This document shows, in pieces, positions 24,740-33,136 of a stretch of 43,872 nt of DNA (position 1 is the first letter of the stretch; each line of letters begins with the position of its first letter). The position numbers and the translations under genes are program-made. Source of the stretch: PALSA-911 sp037442565 (GTDB taxonomy: Bacteria > Pseudomonadota > Alphaproteobacteria > Acetobacterales > Acetobacteraceae); NCBI GenBank assembly GCA_037442565.1, contig JBBIQA010000011.1, positions 1 through 43,872 of the forward strand. Direction: 5' to 3'. The notes below the pieces were generated by a model. That model was not told the origin of the DNA. It saw only the letters and a list, made by a program, of their open reading frames with translations, and made no database searches.

Positions 24740-26316
24740 GCATGCCCGCGACCCTGCCGGCGGATACCGCCCCTTCCCCCTCGCCCGCCTGGGATTGGAG
24801 CCCGTTCCGATACGCCATTCCGGCCTTGACCCTGGGATTGCTGCTCCTGGGCGGCATATTCAACAAGGAAGTGGTGGCAGCGGTCGAAACCTGGAATGCG
24901 TCGACCGCCTACAACCACTGCATCCTGATCATTCCGATCTTCGCCTGGCTGGTCTGGGACCGCCGCTACACCCTCATCGGGGTGCCGGTGCGCCCCGATC
25001 TCCGCCTCGTGCTGCTGGCCCTGCCCTGCATCCTCACCTGGATGGTCGCGGAGCGTCTGGGCATCATGGAGGGACGGCAATTGATGCTGCTCTCCCTGGT
25101 CCAGGTGCTGTTCCTGTCGGTGCTGGGCTGGCGGATGTACTATGCGCTGCTGGGTCCGTTTCTGTACCTGTACTTCCTGGTGCCGTTCGGTGCCTTCCTG
25201 ACCACGTCGCTGCAGGATTTCACCACCTCCTTCACGCTCATCGGCCTGGGGATCCTCGGCATCCCGTACTATTCCGATGGCTACATCATCCAGATCGCCC
25301 AGGGCACGTTCCTGGTCGCGGAGGCCTGCGCCGGGCTGCGGTTCCTGATCGCCTCGGTTGCCTTCGGGGTTCTGTATGCGCTGGTGATGTATCGCAGTGC
25401 CTCGCGCCGCGCGATCTTCATCCTCATCTCCATCATCACGCCGATCATCGCCAACGGCTTTCGCGCCCTCGGCATCGTCGTGCTGGGCCGTATCCTGGGC
25501 AGCGCGCAGGCGGCCGGCGCGGACCACCTGATCTACGGCTGGATCTTCTTCTCCTTCGTCATTCTGCTGCTCGTCCTGTTCGGCCTGCCGTTCCGCGAGG
25601 ACACGCGGCCAAGCGGCCCCGCCCCGGCAGCGGCGGCGCCCGCGCCCGCCGGCGCCGGCCGGCTGGCGATCCTGTCGTCGGCGCTGCTGGTCGGGCTGGC
25701 GGCGGTCGGGCCGGTGGCTGTCGCGGAAATCGACCGCTCCGCCGCAAACGCGCCGGTTCCCCATTTGGCCGGCCTGACACCCGATCCTGGCTGCGAACTG
25801 GTCACCGGCGGGCCGGGAACCACCCCGGTGTCGACCGCCAACGGCCTTACCCAGTATTTCCGCTGCGAGGGTTACACCGTCGCGGTGCGCATGGAGATTT
25901 TCTCGCCACGGACCGGTGCCGGCCGGCTGATGAAGACGCAGCAGCGCCAGATCTCGGAACTCGGCAGCGGGGACATGCTGACCAGCTGGCTGAACGTGCC
26001 CGGCACGGCCCCGCGGATCTGGCGGCTCACCGAGATGGAAGAAGGCGCCAACCTGGCTGTCTCCGCCGTCTGGATCGACGGCAAGCCGACCCAGATCGGT
26101 CTGGCGAACCGGTTGAAACTGGCACAGCGCAGCCTGTTCGGAAGCACGTCGACCCCAATGCTGGTGGTGATCACCCCGGCGGGCGATTGGCGCGACACGA
26201 CCGTGCAGTACCGGGCACAGGCCCACGCGACCATCGAAGCCTTCTTCCGCAACGAAAAAACCCTGGAACAGCAGCTCACCAAAATGAGCGGAGGCAGGCC
26301 GGGCCCGCAATCCTGA
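24736..26316 (+). CDS. xrtA: Exosortase A fused to EpsI-type domain, 526 aa
   Basis: Inner-membrane transpeptidase-like protease of the exosortase A (XrtA/EpsH) family, expected to cut PEP-CTERM sorting signals and thought to attach the product to a polysaccharide or lipid anchor. About eight membrane segments lie between residues 25 and 285. The three catalytic residues are present: Cys198 in VAEACAGLRF, Arg243 in ANGFRALGIV and His264 in GADHLIYGW. After a Pro/Ala-rich linker (290-306) comes another hydrophobic segment and a C-terminal EpsI-like domain (about 340-526) containing YFRCEGYTVAVRMEIFSPRT. In many loci EpsI is fused like this. No PEP-CTERM protein is encoded in the window, so the substrate must lie elsewhere. 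Confidence 0.92.
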   Translation: MSMPATLPADTAPSPSPAWDWSPFRYAIPALTLGLLLLGGIFNKEVVAAVETWNASTAYNHCILIIPIFAWLVWDRRYTLIGVPVRPDLRLVLLALPCILTWMVAERLGIMEGRQLMLLSLVQVLFLSVLGWRMYYALLGPFLYLYFLVPFGAFLTTSLQDFTTSFTLIGLGILGIPYYSDGYIIQIAQGTFLVAEACAGLRFLIASVAFGVLYALVMYRSASRRAIFILISIITPIIANGFRALGIVVLGRILGSAQAAGADHLIYGWIFFSFVILLLVLFGLPFREDTRPSGPAPAAAAPAPAGAGRLAILSSALLVGLAAVGPVAVAEIDRSAANAPVPHLAGLTPDPGCELVTGGPGTTPVSTANGLTQYFRCEGYTVAVRMEIFSPRTGAGRLMKTQQRQISELGSGDMLTSWLNVPGTAPRIWRLTEMEEGANLAVSAVWIDGKPTQIGLANRLKLAQRSLFGSTSTPMLVVITPAGDWRDTTVQYRAQAHATIEAFFRNEKTLEQQLTKMSGGRPGPQS

Positions 26317-26465
26317 CGGCTCCGCCATCCGTTACGCCAGCCGCGTGATCGCCTCGACGATGGGGCGCGGCCGATAGATTACAGCTGGGGCGTCTGCATG
26401 CTGGGCCGCACGTCCCGCGAATTTCGCGGGCGCCATCTCCTATTCTGAAACGAGGAACTATCACG

Positions 26466-28592
26466 ATGCGAAGAATTGCTCTGGTAGGCGCCGGGTTCAT
26501 CTCCCGCGTTCATATTGAGGCGCTGCAAGGGGTCCAGGGGGTCCGCACGACCGCGATCATCGACCCTAACACGGAGGCCGCAGGCGCCTTGGCGCGTGCC
26601 TACAAGATCGATGCCGTGCACGCATCGGTCGAGGAAGCCCTGGCGGCGAATGCGTTCGACTGCGCGCATGTGCTGGTGCCGCCCGACCTGCATGCACCGG
26701 TGGCGCTGGAACTGATCGCCGCCGGCAAACCGGTGCTACTGGAAAAGCCTGCGGCGGCCAGCCTGGCGGAATGCGAAACCCTGATCGCGGCCGGCGAGGC
26801 CTCCAGCACGCTGATCGGCGTCAATCAGAATTTCGTCTACCACCCGGCTTTCGCCGCCCTTCGCAGACTGGTGCAGACGCGCGGTCTGGGTAAGCCGAAC
26901 TTCGTCAGCTGTATCTACAATGTGCCGCTGCGCCAGCTGGTTGCCCGCCAGTTCGGCCATTGGATGTTCCGCCAGCCGGTCAACATCCTGCTGGAGCAAG
27001 CCGTGCACCCGCTGTCGCAGATCGCCGCCCTGGCTGGCCCGATCCGCAGCACGAAGGCGCTGGCCGGCCCGGCGTCCGAGATCGCGCCCGGCAAGAGCTT
27101 CCATTCCAGCCTGACCCTGTCGCTGGATTGCGAACGCCTGCCGGCGCAGATGCGGTTCGCGGTGGGGCAGGAGTTTCCGTTCTGGCAGATCACGGTGGTG
27201 TGCGACGACGGAGTGGCCGTGGCCGACATGCTGGCCAACCGCTTCTTCACCTATGAACGCACCCGGTGGATGGAGGCGATGGACGGCGCGGTATCCGGTA
27301 CCCTGACTGCCGGGGCGCTGCTGCGCGAGAGTTGGCGCAACATGCTGCAGTACGGGCTGTCGACGCTGAAGCTGAAGCCTCGCTCGGACGCATTCTTCCA
27401 GAGCATGCAGGGCAGCGTGAAGGCGTTCCATGCGGCGCTGGATCGCGGCGTGGCGCCGGAGAGCGATATCCGCTTTGGTACCATGCTGGTGGGCACCTGC
27501 GAGGCGCTGCGCGATCAGGTATTCGAGCCGGCCGCAGCAGCGGCGCCGGCCACCACTGGCGTCCCGCAGGATAGGCCCAAAGTCGCGGGCTACGATGTCG
27601 CGGTGCTGGGCGGCACCGGTTTCATCGGCACCGAGGTGGTGACGCAGATGGTCGGCGCCGGCCTGCGCGTGTCGGTGATGGCGCGAAACGTGGCCAATCT
27701 GCCGGCGGTGTTTACCGATCCCCTGGTCACGCTGCGCCGCGGCAGCATCCGCGACAGCGATGCGGTGGAGGCGGCGATCGGCGATGCGCCGGTGGTCGTC
27801 AATCTCGCGCATGGCGGGGGTGGCGCTGACTACGAAGCAATCCGCTCGGCCATGGTCGGCGGCGCCGAGACGGTGGCGCGGGTCTGCCTGGCACGGGGGG
27901 TACGGCGGCTGATCCATGTCGGCTCGATCGCGTCGCTGTATCTCGGCCCGCAGTCTGCCCCGGTGAGCGACGCAACGCCGCCCGATCCGCAATCGGAGGC
28001 CCGGGCGGATTACGCCCGCGCGAAGGCGGTGTGCGACCGGTTGCTTCTGGACATGCATGCGCGCGAAAACCTGCCCGTCTGCATCCTGCGGCCTGGGGTG
28101 GTGGTGGGTGACGGCGCCTCGCCATTCCATTCCGGGATCGGGTTCTACAACACCGAGCAGCATTGCATCGGCTGGAATGACGGGCGCAATCCGCTGCCCT
28201 TCGTACTGGTGGCGGATGTCGCGAAGGCGGTCCTGTGCGCGTGCACCGCGCCGGGTATCGAGGGCAAGACCTATAACCTGGTGGGTGACGTGCGCCTGTC
28301 CGCACAAGACTACATCGCGGCATTGGCGAAGACGCTGGAGCGGCCGTTGCGGTTCCATCCGCAATCGCCGACGATGCTCTGGCTGGAAGACATGGCCAAA
28401 TGGGGTGTCAAGCGCGCCACCGGCCGGGCCGTGCCGATGCCTGCACGCCGGGATTTCCTGTCACGCGGGATGCGGGCGAATTTCGATTGCAGCGCGGCGA
28501 AGCGGGACCTCGGCTGGCAACCGGTGGCGGATCGGGACGAATTCCTCCGCCAGGCGCTCCTGGTACATGCGGCCCGTTCAGCCGCCGCCTGA
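26466..28592 (+). CDS. Two-domain fusion: Gfo/Idh/MocA oxidoreductase plus NAD-dependent epimerase, 708 aa
   Basis: Probable sugar-nucleotide modifying enzyme. Residues 1-355 form a Gfo/Idh/MocA dehydrogenase: NAD-binding RRIALVGAGFISRVH at the N-terminus, EKPAA (93-97) and the catalytic-region EQAVHPLSQ (177-185). An Ala/Thr-rich linker spans 355-370. From about 376 a second Rossmann domain begins with AVLGGTGFIGTE (GGTGFIG at 382-388). It continues as an extended short-chain dehydrogenase/epimerase with IHVGSIASLY and a YxxxK pair in ADYARAKAVCD near 518. The ATG follows GAGGAA at 8-nt spacing. The two activities probably act on one nucleotide-sugar, oxidising and epimerising it, but the reaction cannot be named from sequence. 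Confidence 0.88.
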   Translation: MRRIALVGAGFISRVHIEALQGVQGVRTTAIIDPNTEAAGALARAYKIDAVHASVEEALAANAFDCAHVLVPPDLHAPVALELIAAGKPVLLEKPAAASLAECETLIAAGEASSTLIGVNQNFVYHPAFAALRRLVQTRGLGKPNFVSCIYNVPLRQLVARQFGHWMFRQPVNILLEQAVHPLSQIAALAGPIRSTKALAGPASEIAPGKSFHSSLTLSLDCERLPAQMRFAVGQEFPFWQITVVCDDGVAVADMLANRFFTYERTRWMEAMDGAVSGTLTAGALLRESWRNMLQYGLSTLKLKPRSDAFFQSMQGSVKAFHAALDRGVAPESDIRFGTMLVGTCEALRDQVFEPAAAAAPATTGVPQDRPKVAGYDVAVLGGTGFIGTEVVTQMVGAGLRVSVMARNVANLPAVFTDPLVTLRRGSIRDSDAVEAAIGDAPVVVNLAHGGGGADYEAIRSAMVGGAETVARVCLARGVRRLIHVGSIASLYLGPQSAPVSDATPPDPQSEARADYARAKAVCDRLLLDMHARENLPVCILRPGVVVGDGASPFHSGIGFYNTEQHCIGWNDGRNPLPFVLVADVAKAVLCACTAPGIEGKTYNLVGDVRLSAQDYIAALAKTLERPLRFHPQSPTMLWLEDMAKWGVKRATGRAVPMPARRDFLSRGMRANFDCSAAKRDLGWQPVADRDEFLRQALLVHAARSAAA

Positions 28593-28613
28593 ACCGCAAA
28601 GACAGGCCGGAGA

Positions 28614-29768
28614 ATGACCGATATGGCCATACCCGTGGTGCTGCACGTATTCTCGACGTTCGCGACCGGCGGCCCGCAGGTGCGCACGGCGGCGCTGATC
28701 AACCGTTTCGGCGGGCGGTTTCGTCACCTGATTGTGGCCATGGACGGCAATCATGCCTGCCGGGAGCGGATCGATCCCGGGATCGATGTCCGCTACCCCA
28801 AGCTGGTTTTCCGCAAGAGCGACACCTGGGGCAATATCCGGGTGTTTCGTCGTTTCCTGCGCGAGAACCGGCCTGATGTGCTCGTGACCAGCAACTGGGG
28901 CTCGCTCGAATGGGCGATGGCCAACCTGCCGCGGTTGGTGCGCCATGTGCACATGGAGGACGGGTTCGGCCCGGACGAACAGGAGACGCAGCTTGCGCGC
29001 CGGGTTTGGACCCGCCGGCTGGTGCTGCGGCGCAGCTGCGTGGTGGTGCCGTCGCGCGTGCTGCAGCGAATCGCCACCGACATCTGGCGTCTGCCGGCGC
29101 AGCGCATCCGCTACGTGCCGAACGGTGTCGATCTCGCCCGGTTCGCCGCCCCACCCGCGGACGGCAGCGATGGCCAACCCGGCGAACCGATGACCGGTTT
29201 GAAACTGGATTGGTCCGGCGAAGGGCCGGTGATCGGCACCGTGGCGGCCTTGCGGGCAGAGAAGAACCTGACGCGGCTGCTCCGGGCGTTCCGGCTTGTG
29301 CTTCAGGACATGCCCGCGCGGCTGGTGATTGTCGGGGATGGCCCGGAACGCGCGAGTTTGGAGGCCACCGCACAGCAGCTTGGAATCGCCGGGCGGGTAC
29401 ACTTCACCGGCCATATGGTCGAGACCGAGCGTGCCTACCGGACGTTCGAGCTTTTTGCCATTTCGTCCGACACCGAGCAGATGCCGCTGTCGGTGTTGGA
29501 GGCGATGGCGGCCGGGCTGGGCGTGGCCGGGACGGATGTCGGCGACATCCGCAACATGGTCGCATCGGAGAACGCTCCATTCATCGTCGCGAGGGACGAC
29601 CAGGCGTTGGGCGGCGCGATGCTGGGCTTGTTGCGCGACTCGGCGTCACGCGAGCGAATCGGTGCGTCCAACCGGGCAAAGGCCGCCCGGGAGTTCGACC
29701 AGGAAGCCATGTTCGCGGCATATTTTGCCCTATACAGCGGAAATTCCGCCGTATTGCCGCCGCCCTGA
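28614..29768 (+). CDS. GT4 family glycosyltransferase, 384 aa
   Basis: Cytosolic retaining glycosyltransferase with a GT-B fold. The N-terminal acceptor domain starts VVLHVFSTFATGGPQVRTAA with the glycine loop. The C-terminal donor domain has IRYVPNGVDLARF, the nucleotide-binding VIGTVAALRAEKNLTRLLRA, LVIVGDGPERASLEATAQQL and the EX7E-type block SSDTEQMPLSVLEAMAAGL. It should add one sugar to the lipid-linked repeat unit. The start at 28614 sits close to GGAG; ATG 28623 (MAIPVVLHV) has better spacing and is a realistic alternative. It is the last gene of the main plus-strand operon. A perfect 18-bp palindrome follows 26 nt after its stop. Confidence 0.9.
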   Translation: MTDMAIPVVLHVFSTFATGGPQVRTAALINRFGGRFRHLIVAMDGNHACRERIDPGIDVRYPKLVFRKSDTWGNIRVFRRFLRENRPDVLVTSNWGSLEWAMANLPRLVRHVHMEDGFGPDEQETQLARRVWTRRLVLRRSCVVVPSRVLQRIATDIWRLPAQRIRYVPNGVDLARFAAPPADGSDGQPGEPMTGLKLDWSGEGPVIGTVAALRAEKNLTRLLRAFRLVLQDMPARLVIVGDGPERASLEATAQQLGIAGRVHFTGHMVETERAYRTFELFAISSDTEQMPLSVLEAMAAGLGVAGTDVGDIRNMVASENAPFIVARDDQALGGAMLGLLRDSASRERIGASNRAKAAREFDQEAMFAAYFALYSGNSAVLPPP

Positions 29769-29794
29769 GCCGGATAGCCACAAGTCGATTGCCC

Positions 29795-29812
29795 GAACAA
29801 ATCGATTTGTTC
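29795..29812. promoter_or_regulatory. Perfect 18-bp palindrome
   Basis: GAACAAATCGATTTGTTC is a perfect palindrome without a spacer, 26 nt downstream of the glycosyltransferase stop. With no loop and no T-tract it is a poor terminator and looks more like a dimeric regulator site. Its half AACAAA also occurs in the inverted pair at 15751-15801. Confidence 0.5.
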
Positions 29813-30057
29813 TCCCGCACAATGGCTTAAGGCGGGATCACCCCGTTCGGTACCCGTCAAGCACACCCTTTCATCGAGCCGGGCGAGCTTGCTCCGGCCG
29901 CATCAAATCACGCCTAATGGTTGATTTCGAGCGCGGCCGGCTCAATAAAGCATACCGATATTTTGGACCGATGTAGAAAATAGACTTTTTTAGACCCATG
30001 ATCGCTAAATTGTGAAAGGGATTTTCGAGCAGAAATAGACAAACGAAATTTTTATGA

Positions 30058-30099
30058 CCAATCTCATGGTGTAGTTGAAGGGCTACACAATGAGGTTGG
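30058..30099 (+). promoter_or_regulatory. Long 5'-UTR hairpin masking the Shine-Dalgarno of the small ORF
   Basis: Positions 30058-30074 pair with 30083-30099 around an 8-nt loop. There are 16 pairs of 17, with one G-A mismatch (30068/30089) and one U-G wobble. The 3' arm contains GAGG (30092-30095), the only plausible ribosome-binding site for the ATG at 30105. If the hairpin forms, translation would be repressed until it opens. It has no T-tract, so it is not a standard terminator. Confidence 0.6.
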
Positions 30100-30104
30100 G
30101 CAAT

Positions 30105-30203
30105 ATGAAAAAATACTCACTTCCCCCCAGACTGGCCGTATCCGTCATCATGCTGCTCTCGATCGGCCTGTGGGTGACGATCTGGGAAATCGTCGCGCGA
30201 TAG
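30105..30203 (+). CDS. Small single-span membrane protein, 32 aa
   Basis: The ATG follows GAGG at 9-nt spacing and the frame ends in TAG at 30201-30203. The product begins MKKYSLPPRLAVSVIMLLSI and ends ...GLWVTIWEIVAR. It has a basic N-terminus with a Pro-Pro pair, then one hydrophobic helix of about 20 residues (10-29) with two tryptophans. It is too short for most gene finders. Its composition is that of a real inner-membrane peptide rather than random frame. It lies just after the exopolysaccharide operon and may modulate a membrane component of that machinery; the role is unknown. The strong hairpin over its ribosome-binding site suggests post-transcriptional control. Confidence 0.6.
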   Translation: MKKYSLPPRLAVSVIMLLSIGLWVTIWEIVAR

Positions 30204-30312
30204 GGTTCAGCCCTTTCGCCTTGCCGCGTCGGGTATTGACGACAGGTAGCCTGGCCGAAGGGGCACCAGGTTATGCTGGGCAGTGCCGTTCTGCCGGAAA
30301 ATGGCTCCTGCT

Positions 30313-30418
30313 CCAGAGCGCTTTCCCGAAGAGTGAAACCGCTCTGATCATGTTTTAGCGAGCAATTCCATGCGCCTACGATCGCTTCGCGATTCCAGTC
30401 GGGCTGATATTGCTCTGG
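30313..30418. repeat. Mosaic palindromic intergenic element, about 106 bp
   Basis: The element is bounded by CCAGAGC (30313-30319) and GCTCTGG (30412-30418). Inside are AGAGCG/CGCTCT (30315-30320/30340-30345), GAGCAAT/ATTGCTC (30360-30366/30409-30415) and ATCGC-TTC-GCGAT. This resembles the small mosaic palindromic repeats dispersed in alphaproteobacterial genomes. A related fragment occurs at 33104-33136. It ends five bases before the stop codon of the minus-strand epimerase gene. Confidence 0.6.
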
Positions 30419-30423
30419 CCGGA

Positions 30424-31359
30424 TCAGGCCGGCACGCGCAGCCAGGCCAGAACCTGGCCCAGCCCGTCTCGCAGGAACACCGGTTCGCGCAGCGACAAAG
30501 CCGCCCCGCCCGCCGCCGGGGCGCCGATGGAATGGCGGATCTCCCCCGCCCGGGCCGGGCAATGCTCGATTTCCGGCGCATGGCCGCAAAGCTCGGCGAT
30601 GACATGCGCCAGGTCCAGCACCGTGGTGGCACGGCCGGTACAGACGTTGAACACGCGGGCATCGGACGGACGCAGGTTCATCGACGCCACCAGCGCCGCC
30701 ACCACGTCGGTGACAAAGACAAAATCGCGGCTTTGCAACCCGTCCCCGAAGATCTTGACCCCCTCGCGCCGGCACAGCCGGTCGCAGAAGATCGAGATCA
30801 CCCCGGAATAGGGCGATTTCGGATCCTGCCGGGGGCCGTACACGTTGAAGAAGCGCAGGCCGACCGTGGGTATGCCAAACACATGGGTAGCGACGCGCGC
30901 GTGCAGCTCGCAGCCGTACTTGTCCGCGCCGTAGGCCGATAGCGGGGTTTTTGGCGCATCCTCGGTGATCGGCATTGTCGGGCAGTCCCCATACACCGCG
31001 GCCGAGGACGCATAGACCACCGGAACCTCGCGGGCATTGGGCAGCGCGCGGACGGCGTTGAGCAGGTTGATCGTCCCGGTCAGGTTGGCGTTGTGGGTGC
31101 CGAGCCAGTCCTGCACCCCCTTCTCCACCGAGGCGATGGCGGCGAGGTGGAAGCACCCGGCAACGCCCTGCACCGCCTGCCGGATCACGACGGGATCCGC
31201 GACATCGCCGCGCAGGAATTCCACGCCCTCGGGCAGGTTACCGAGGAAGCCCGAGGACAGATCGTCGAGCACGCGGACACGATGCCCGGCGCGAAGCAGC
31301 GCCTCGCAGAGGTGAGAGCCGATAAAGCCGCAACCGCCGGTTACCAGAAAAAGCTGCAT
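30424..31359 (-). CDS. NAD-dependent sugar-nucleotide epimerase/dehydratase, 311 aa
   Basis: Extended short-chain dehydrogenase acting on nucleotide sugars in the cytosol, similar to UDP-glucose/UDP-GlcNAc 4-epimerases. The Rossmann motif TGGCGFIGSH is at residues 7-16, the acidic residue at the end of beta-2 is in VLDDLSSG, Ser119 lies in YASSAAVYG, and the catalytic pair Tyr143 and Lys147 in SAYGADKYGCE. The block GLRFFNVYGPRQDPKSPYSG and FGDGLQSRDFVFVTDVV are typical of the WbpP/GalE-like branch. It likely supplies a sugar precursor for the polysaccharide. It is transcribed toward the 106-bp repeat. A 280-bp spacer separates it from the divergent CoA-transferase genes. Confidence 0.9.
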   Translation of the reverse strand: MQLFLVTGGCGFIGSHLCEALLRAGHRVRVLDDLSSGFLGNLPEGVEFLRGDVADPVVIRQAVQGVAGCFHLAAIASVEKGVQDWLGTHNANLTGTINLLNAVRALPNAREVPVVYASSAAVYGDCPTMPITEDAPKTPLSAYGADKYGCELHARVATHVFGIPTVGLRFFNVYGPRQDPKSPYSGVISIFCDRLCRREGVKIFGDGLQSRDFVFVTDVVAALVASMNLRPSDARVFNVCTGRATTVLDLAHVIAELCGHAPEIEHCPARAGEIRHSIGAPAAGGAALSLREPVFLRDGLGQVLAWLRVPA

Positions 31360-31642
31360 CGGTGCTGGGATCTTTCAGGAGCGGACCGTGGCGGGACCAG
31401 GCCGGTTACGATCGGTGATGCGACAGCCTAGGCCGCCATCGCGGTTGCAGTGGGTGATTAGCGCTCTACCCGCGTTCCGCCAAGCTTGTCGCGCGAAGGT
31501 TTAGCCCAATCGCCGAAAATGCGTGAAATGTGATCGAGCAGCGCCGACCCTGGCCGCCTTGACACCGCGTCATGGCTGTCCGTTCATCGGAGCAACGCCA
31601 GGAAGCCAAAAACCAAAGCCAACAGGAAGGCCGCACGACGCC

Positions 31643-32401
31643 ATGAGCGCAAGCACCGGAGAACGCTTAAGAACCAAACAAATGGCCAGCTTTGCCGACG
31701 CGGTGCGCGACATCCCCGATGGCGCTTCGATCGCCTTCGGCGGCTTCGGGCCGGTGGGGGTGCCGTACAACCTGCTGAAGGCGCTCAGCGAGCATGGGGC
31801 GAAGGGCCTGACCTGCATAGCCAACACCACCGGCGGCGCGCGGGTGCCGCGGCTGCCGGATATCGGCCATCTGGTCGAGCAGGGCAAAGTGAAGAAGGTG
31901 ATCTGCAGCTTCACCGCCGCCACCCGCGCGTCCGAGCAACTGCCGTTCACCCGCTTCTACGAAGCGGGCGAAGTGGAAGCCGAATTGGTCCCGCAGGGTA
32001 CCTTGGCCGAACGGCTGCGAGCCGCCGGGGCCGGCATTCCCGCCTTCTACACCCCCACGGCGGTCGGCACAGAGCTGGCGGAAGGGCGCGAGACCCGCAG
32101 CTTCGGCGGCCGCGAATTCCTTCTGGAGCACGCCCTGCCGGTCGATTACGCCTTCGTACGGGCCTGGCGGGCGGACGCGTTCGGCAACCTGCAGTTTCGC
32201 CGCTCCCAGCGCAATTTCAACCCGGTGATGGCGATGGCGGCGAAGCTCACCATCGCCGAGGTGGAGGAGGACATCCTGCCGACCGGCGCCTTCGACCCCG
32301 ACCAGATCCACACCGCCGGCATCTTCGTGCACCGGCTGGTGCACATCCCCCCGGCGCCGGACGGCATCTGGCAGCCCGCGCCGAGGGAGGTGACGCCATG
32401 A
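31643..32401 (+). CDS. CoA-transferase subunit A, 252 aa
   Basis: Alpha subunit of a 3-oxoacid-type (family I) CoA-transferase, working with the next gene. I take ATG 31643 (MSASTGERLRTK), with AGGAAGG 12 nt upstream; the frame is open from 31523 but the extra part is not protein-like. Family features are IAFGGFGPVGVPYNLL (GGFGxxGxP, about residues 29-44), TCIANTTGG, and VDYAFVRAWRADAFGNLQFR. It would move CoA between an acyl-CoA and a free acid such as a 3-oxoacid, acetate or glutaconate; the substrate cannot be assigned. Its stop overlaps the ATG of subunit B by 4 bp (ATGA). It is a metabolic pair set inside the polysaccharide locus. Confidence 0.92.
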   Translation: MSASTGERLRTKQMASFADAVRDIPDGASIAFGGFGPVGVPYNLLKALSEHGAKGLTCIANTTGGARVPRLPDIGHLVEQGKVKKVICSFTAATRASEQLPFTRFYEAGEVEAELVPQGTLAERLRAAGAGIPAFYTPTAVGTELAEGRETRSFGGREFLLEHALPVDYAFVRAWRADAFGNLQFRRSQRNFNPVMAMAAKLTIAEVEEDILPTGAFDPDQIHTAGIFVHRLVHIPPAPDGIWQPAPREVTP

Positions 32402-33081
32402 GCGGTACGAAAGCCCCGGCGGGCCTGACCCGCCAGCAGATGGCCGACCGGCTGGCGCTGGAGTTCCAGGACGGCTGGATCGTCAATCTCGGCGTCGGCA
32501 TGCCGACCTTGTGCTCCAACACCGATATCGGCGACCGGCAGATCATCTATCATTCGGAAAACGGCGTGATCGGCTACGGCCCGATCGCCGCCCCCGGGCA
32601 CGAGGACCTGCATCTGGTCAATGCCGGCGGGCAGAACGTGACGCTGCGCCCGGAAGCGGCGATCGTGCACCACGCCGACAGCTTCGCGATCATCCGCAGC
32701 GGACGGATCGACGTGACGGTGCTCGGTGCCTACGAGGTGGCGTGCAACGGCGATTTCGCCAACTGGAAGGTGGCCGGCGCCAAGGGCGGCGGCATCGGCG
32801 GGGCGATGGACCTGGCCGCCTGTGCCCGGAACGTTTTCCTGATCCTCGAACACGCCACCCGCGGCGGCGCGCCCCGGCTGGTGGATGCCTGCGCCATCCC
32901 CGTCACCGCGCGCGGGGTGGTGACGCTGGTGGTGACCAATCTCGGCCTGTTCCAGCCGGCGGGCGACGGTTTCCTGCTGCGCGAGATCGCGCCCGGCGTC
33001 AGCGTGGACGAGGTGCGCGCCGCGACCGGCTGCCCGGTGATGCTGGCGCCCGACCTGCCGACCGTGCGGCTGAACGCCTGA
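32398..33081 (+). CDS. CoA-transferase subunit B, 227 aa
   Basis: Beta subunit of the same CoA-transferase. The catalytic glutamate is in the SENG motif of IIYHSENGVIGYGP (about residues 48-61), preceded by the signature NLGVGMPTLCSN. Other conserved parts are GGQNVTLRPEAAIVHHADSF, DVTVLGAYEV and GIGGAMDLA. The length and motifs match SCOT/PcaJ-type beta subunits. Its start overlaps the end of subunit A, so the two are translationally coupled at equal levels. It ends 53 nt before the convergent amidotransferase gene. Confidence 0.93.
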   Translation: MSGTKAPAGLTRQQMADRLALEFQDGWIVNLGVGMPTLCSNTDIGDRQIIYHSENGVIGYGPIAAPGHEDLHLVNAGGQNVTLRPEAAIVHHADSFAIIRSGRIDVTVLGAYEVACNGDFANWKVAGAKGGGIGGAMDLAACARNVFLILEHATRGGAPRLVDACAIPVTARGVVTLVVTNLGLFQPAGDGFLLREIAPGVSVDEVRAATGCPVMLAPDLPTVRLNA

Positions 33082-33103
33082 CCACCGCCCGGGACCAGCG
33101 CAT

Positions 33104-33136
33104 GATCGCTTCGGATTGACCAAGCGATATCGCTCT
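33104..33136. repeat. Fragment related to the 106-bp mosaic repeat
   Basis: GATCGCTTCGGATT, then a spacer, then GATATCGCTCT (33104-33136) closely resemble the right part of the 106-bp element (30380-30416). It includes the 12-bp palindrome AGCGATATCGCT (33123-33134). It lies between the CoA-transferase and amidotransferase stops, touching the latter. Confidence 0.5.

Larger units (their letters stand above)
29769..30104. other. AT-rich intergenic region upstream of the small membrane ORF
   Basis: About 335 bp with no other gene. It becomes unusually AT-rich from 29930 on and carries an 18-bp palindrome (29795-29812), imperfect direct repeats of the form (C/T)AGAAA(A)TAGAC near 29976-29986 and 30030-30040, and a long hairpin (30058-30099). 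No sigma70 pair is convincing, but the composition suggests a promoter and a regulated leader for the small ORF. Confidence 0.55.

Noticed and set aside
29795..29812. Transcription terminator after the glycosyltransferase gene
   Set aside because: The palindrome has no loop and is AT-rich with no T-tract, so a regulator site is more likely.
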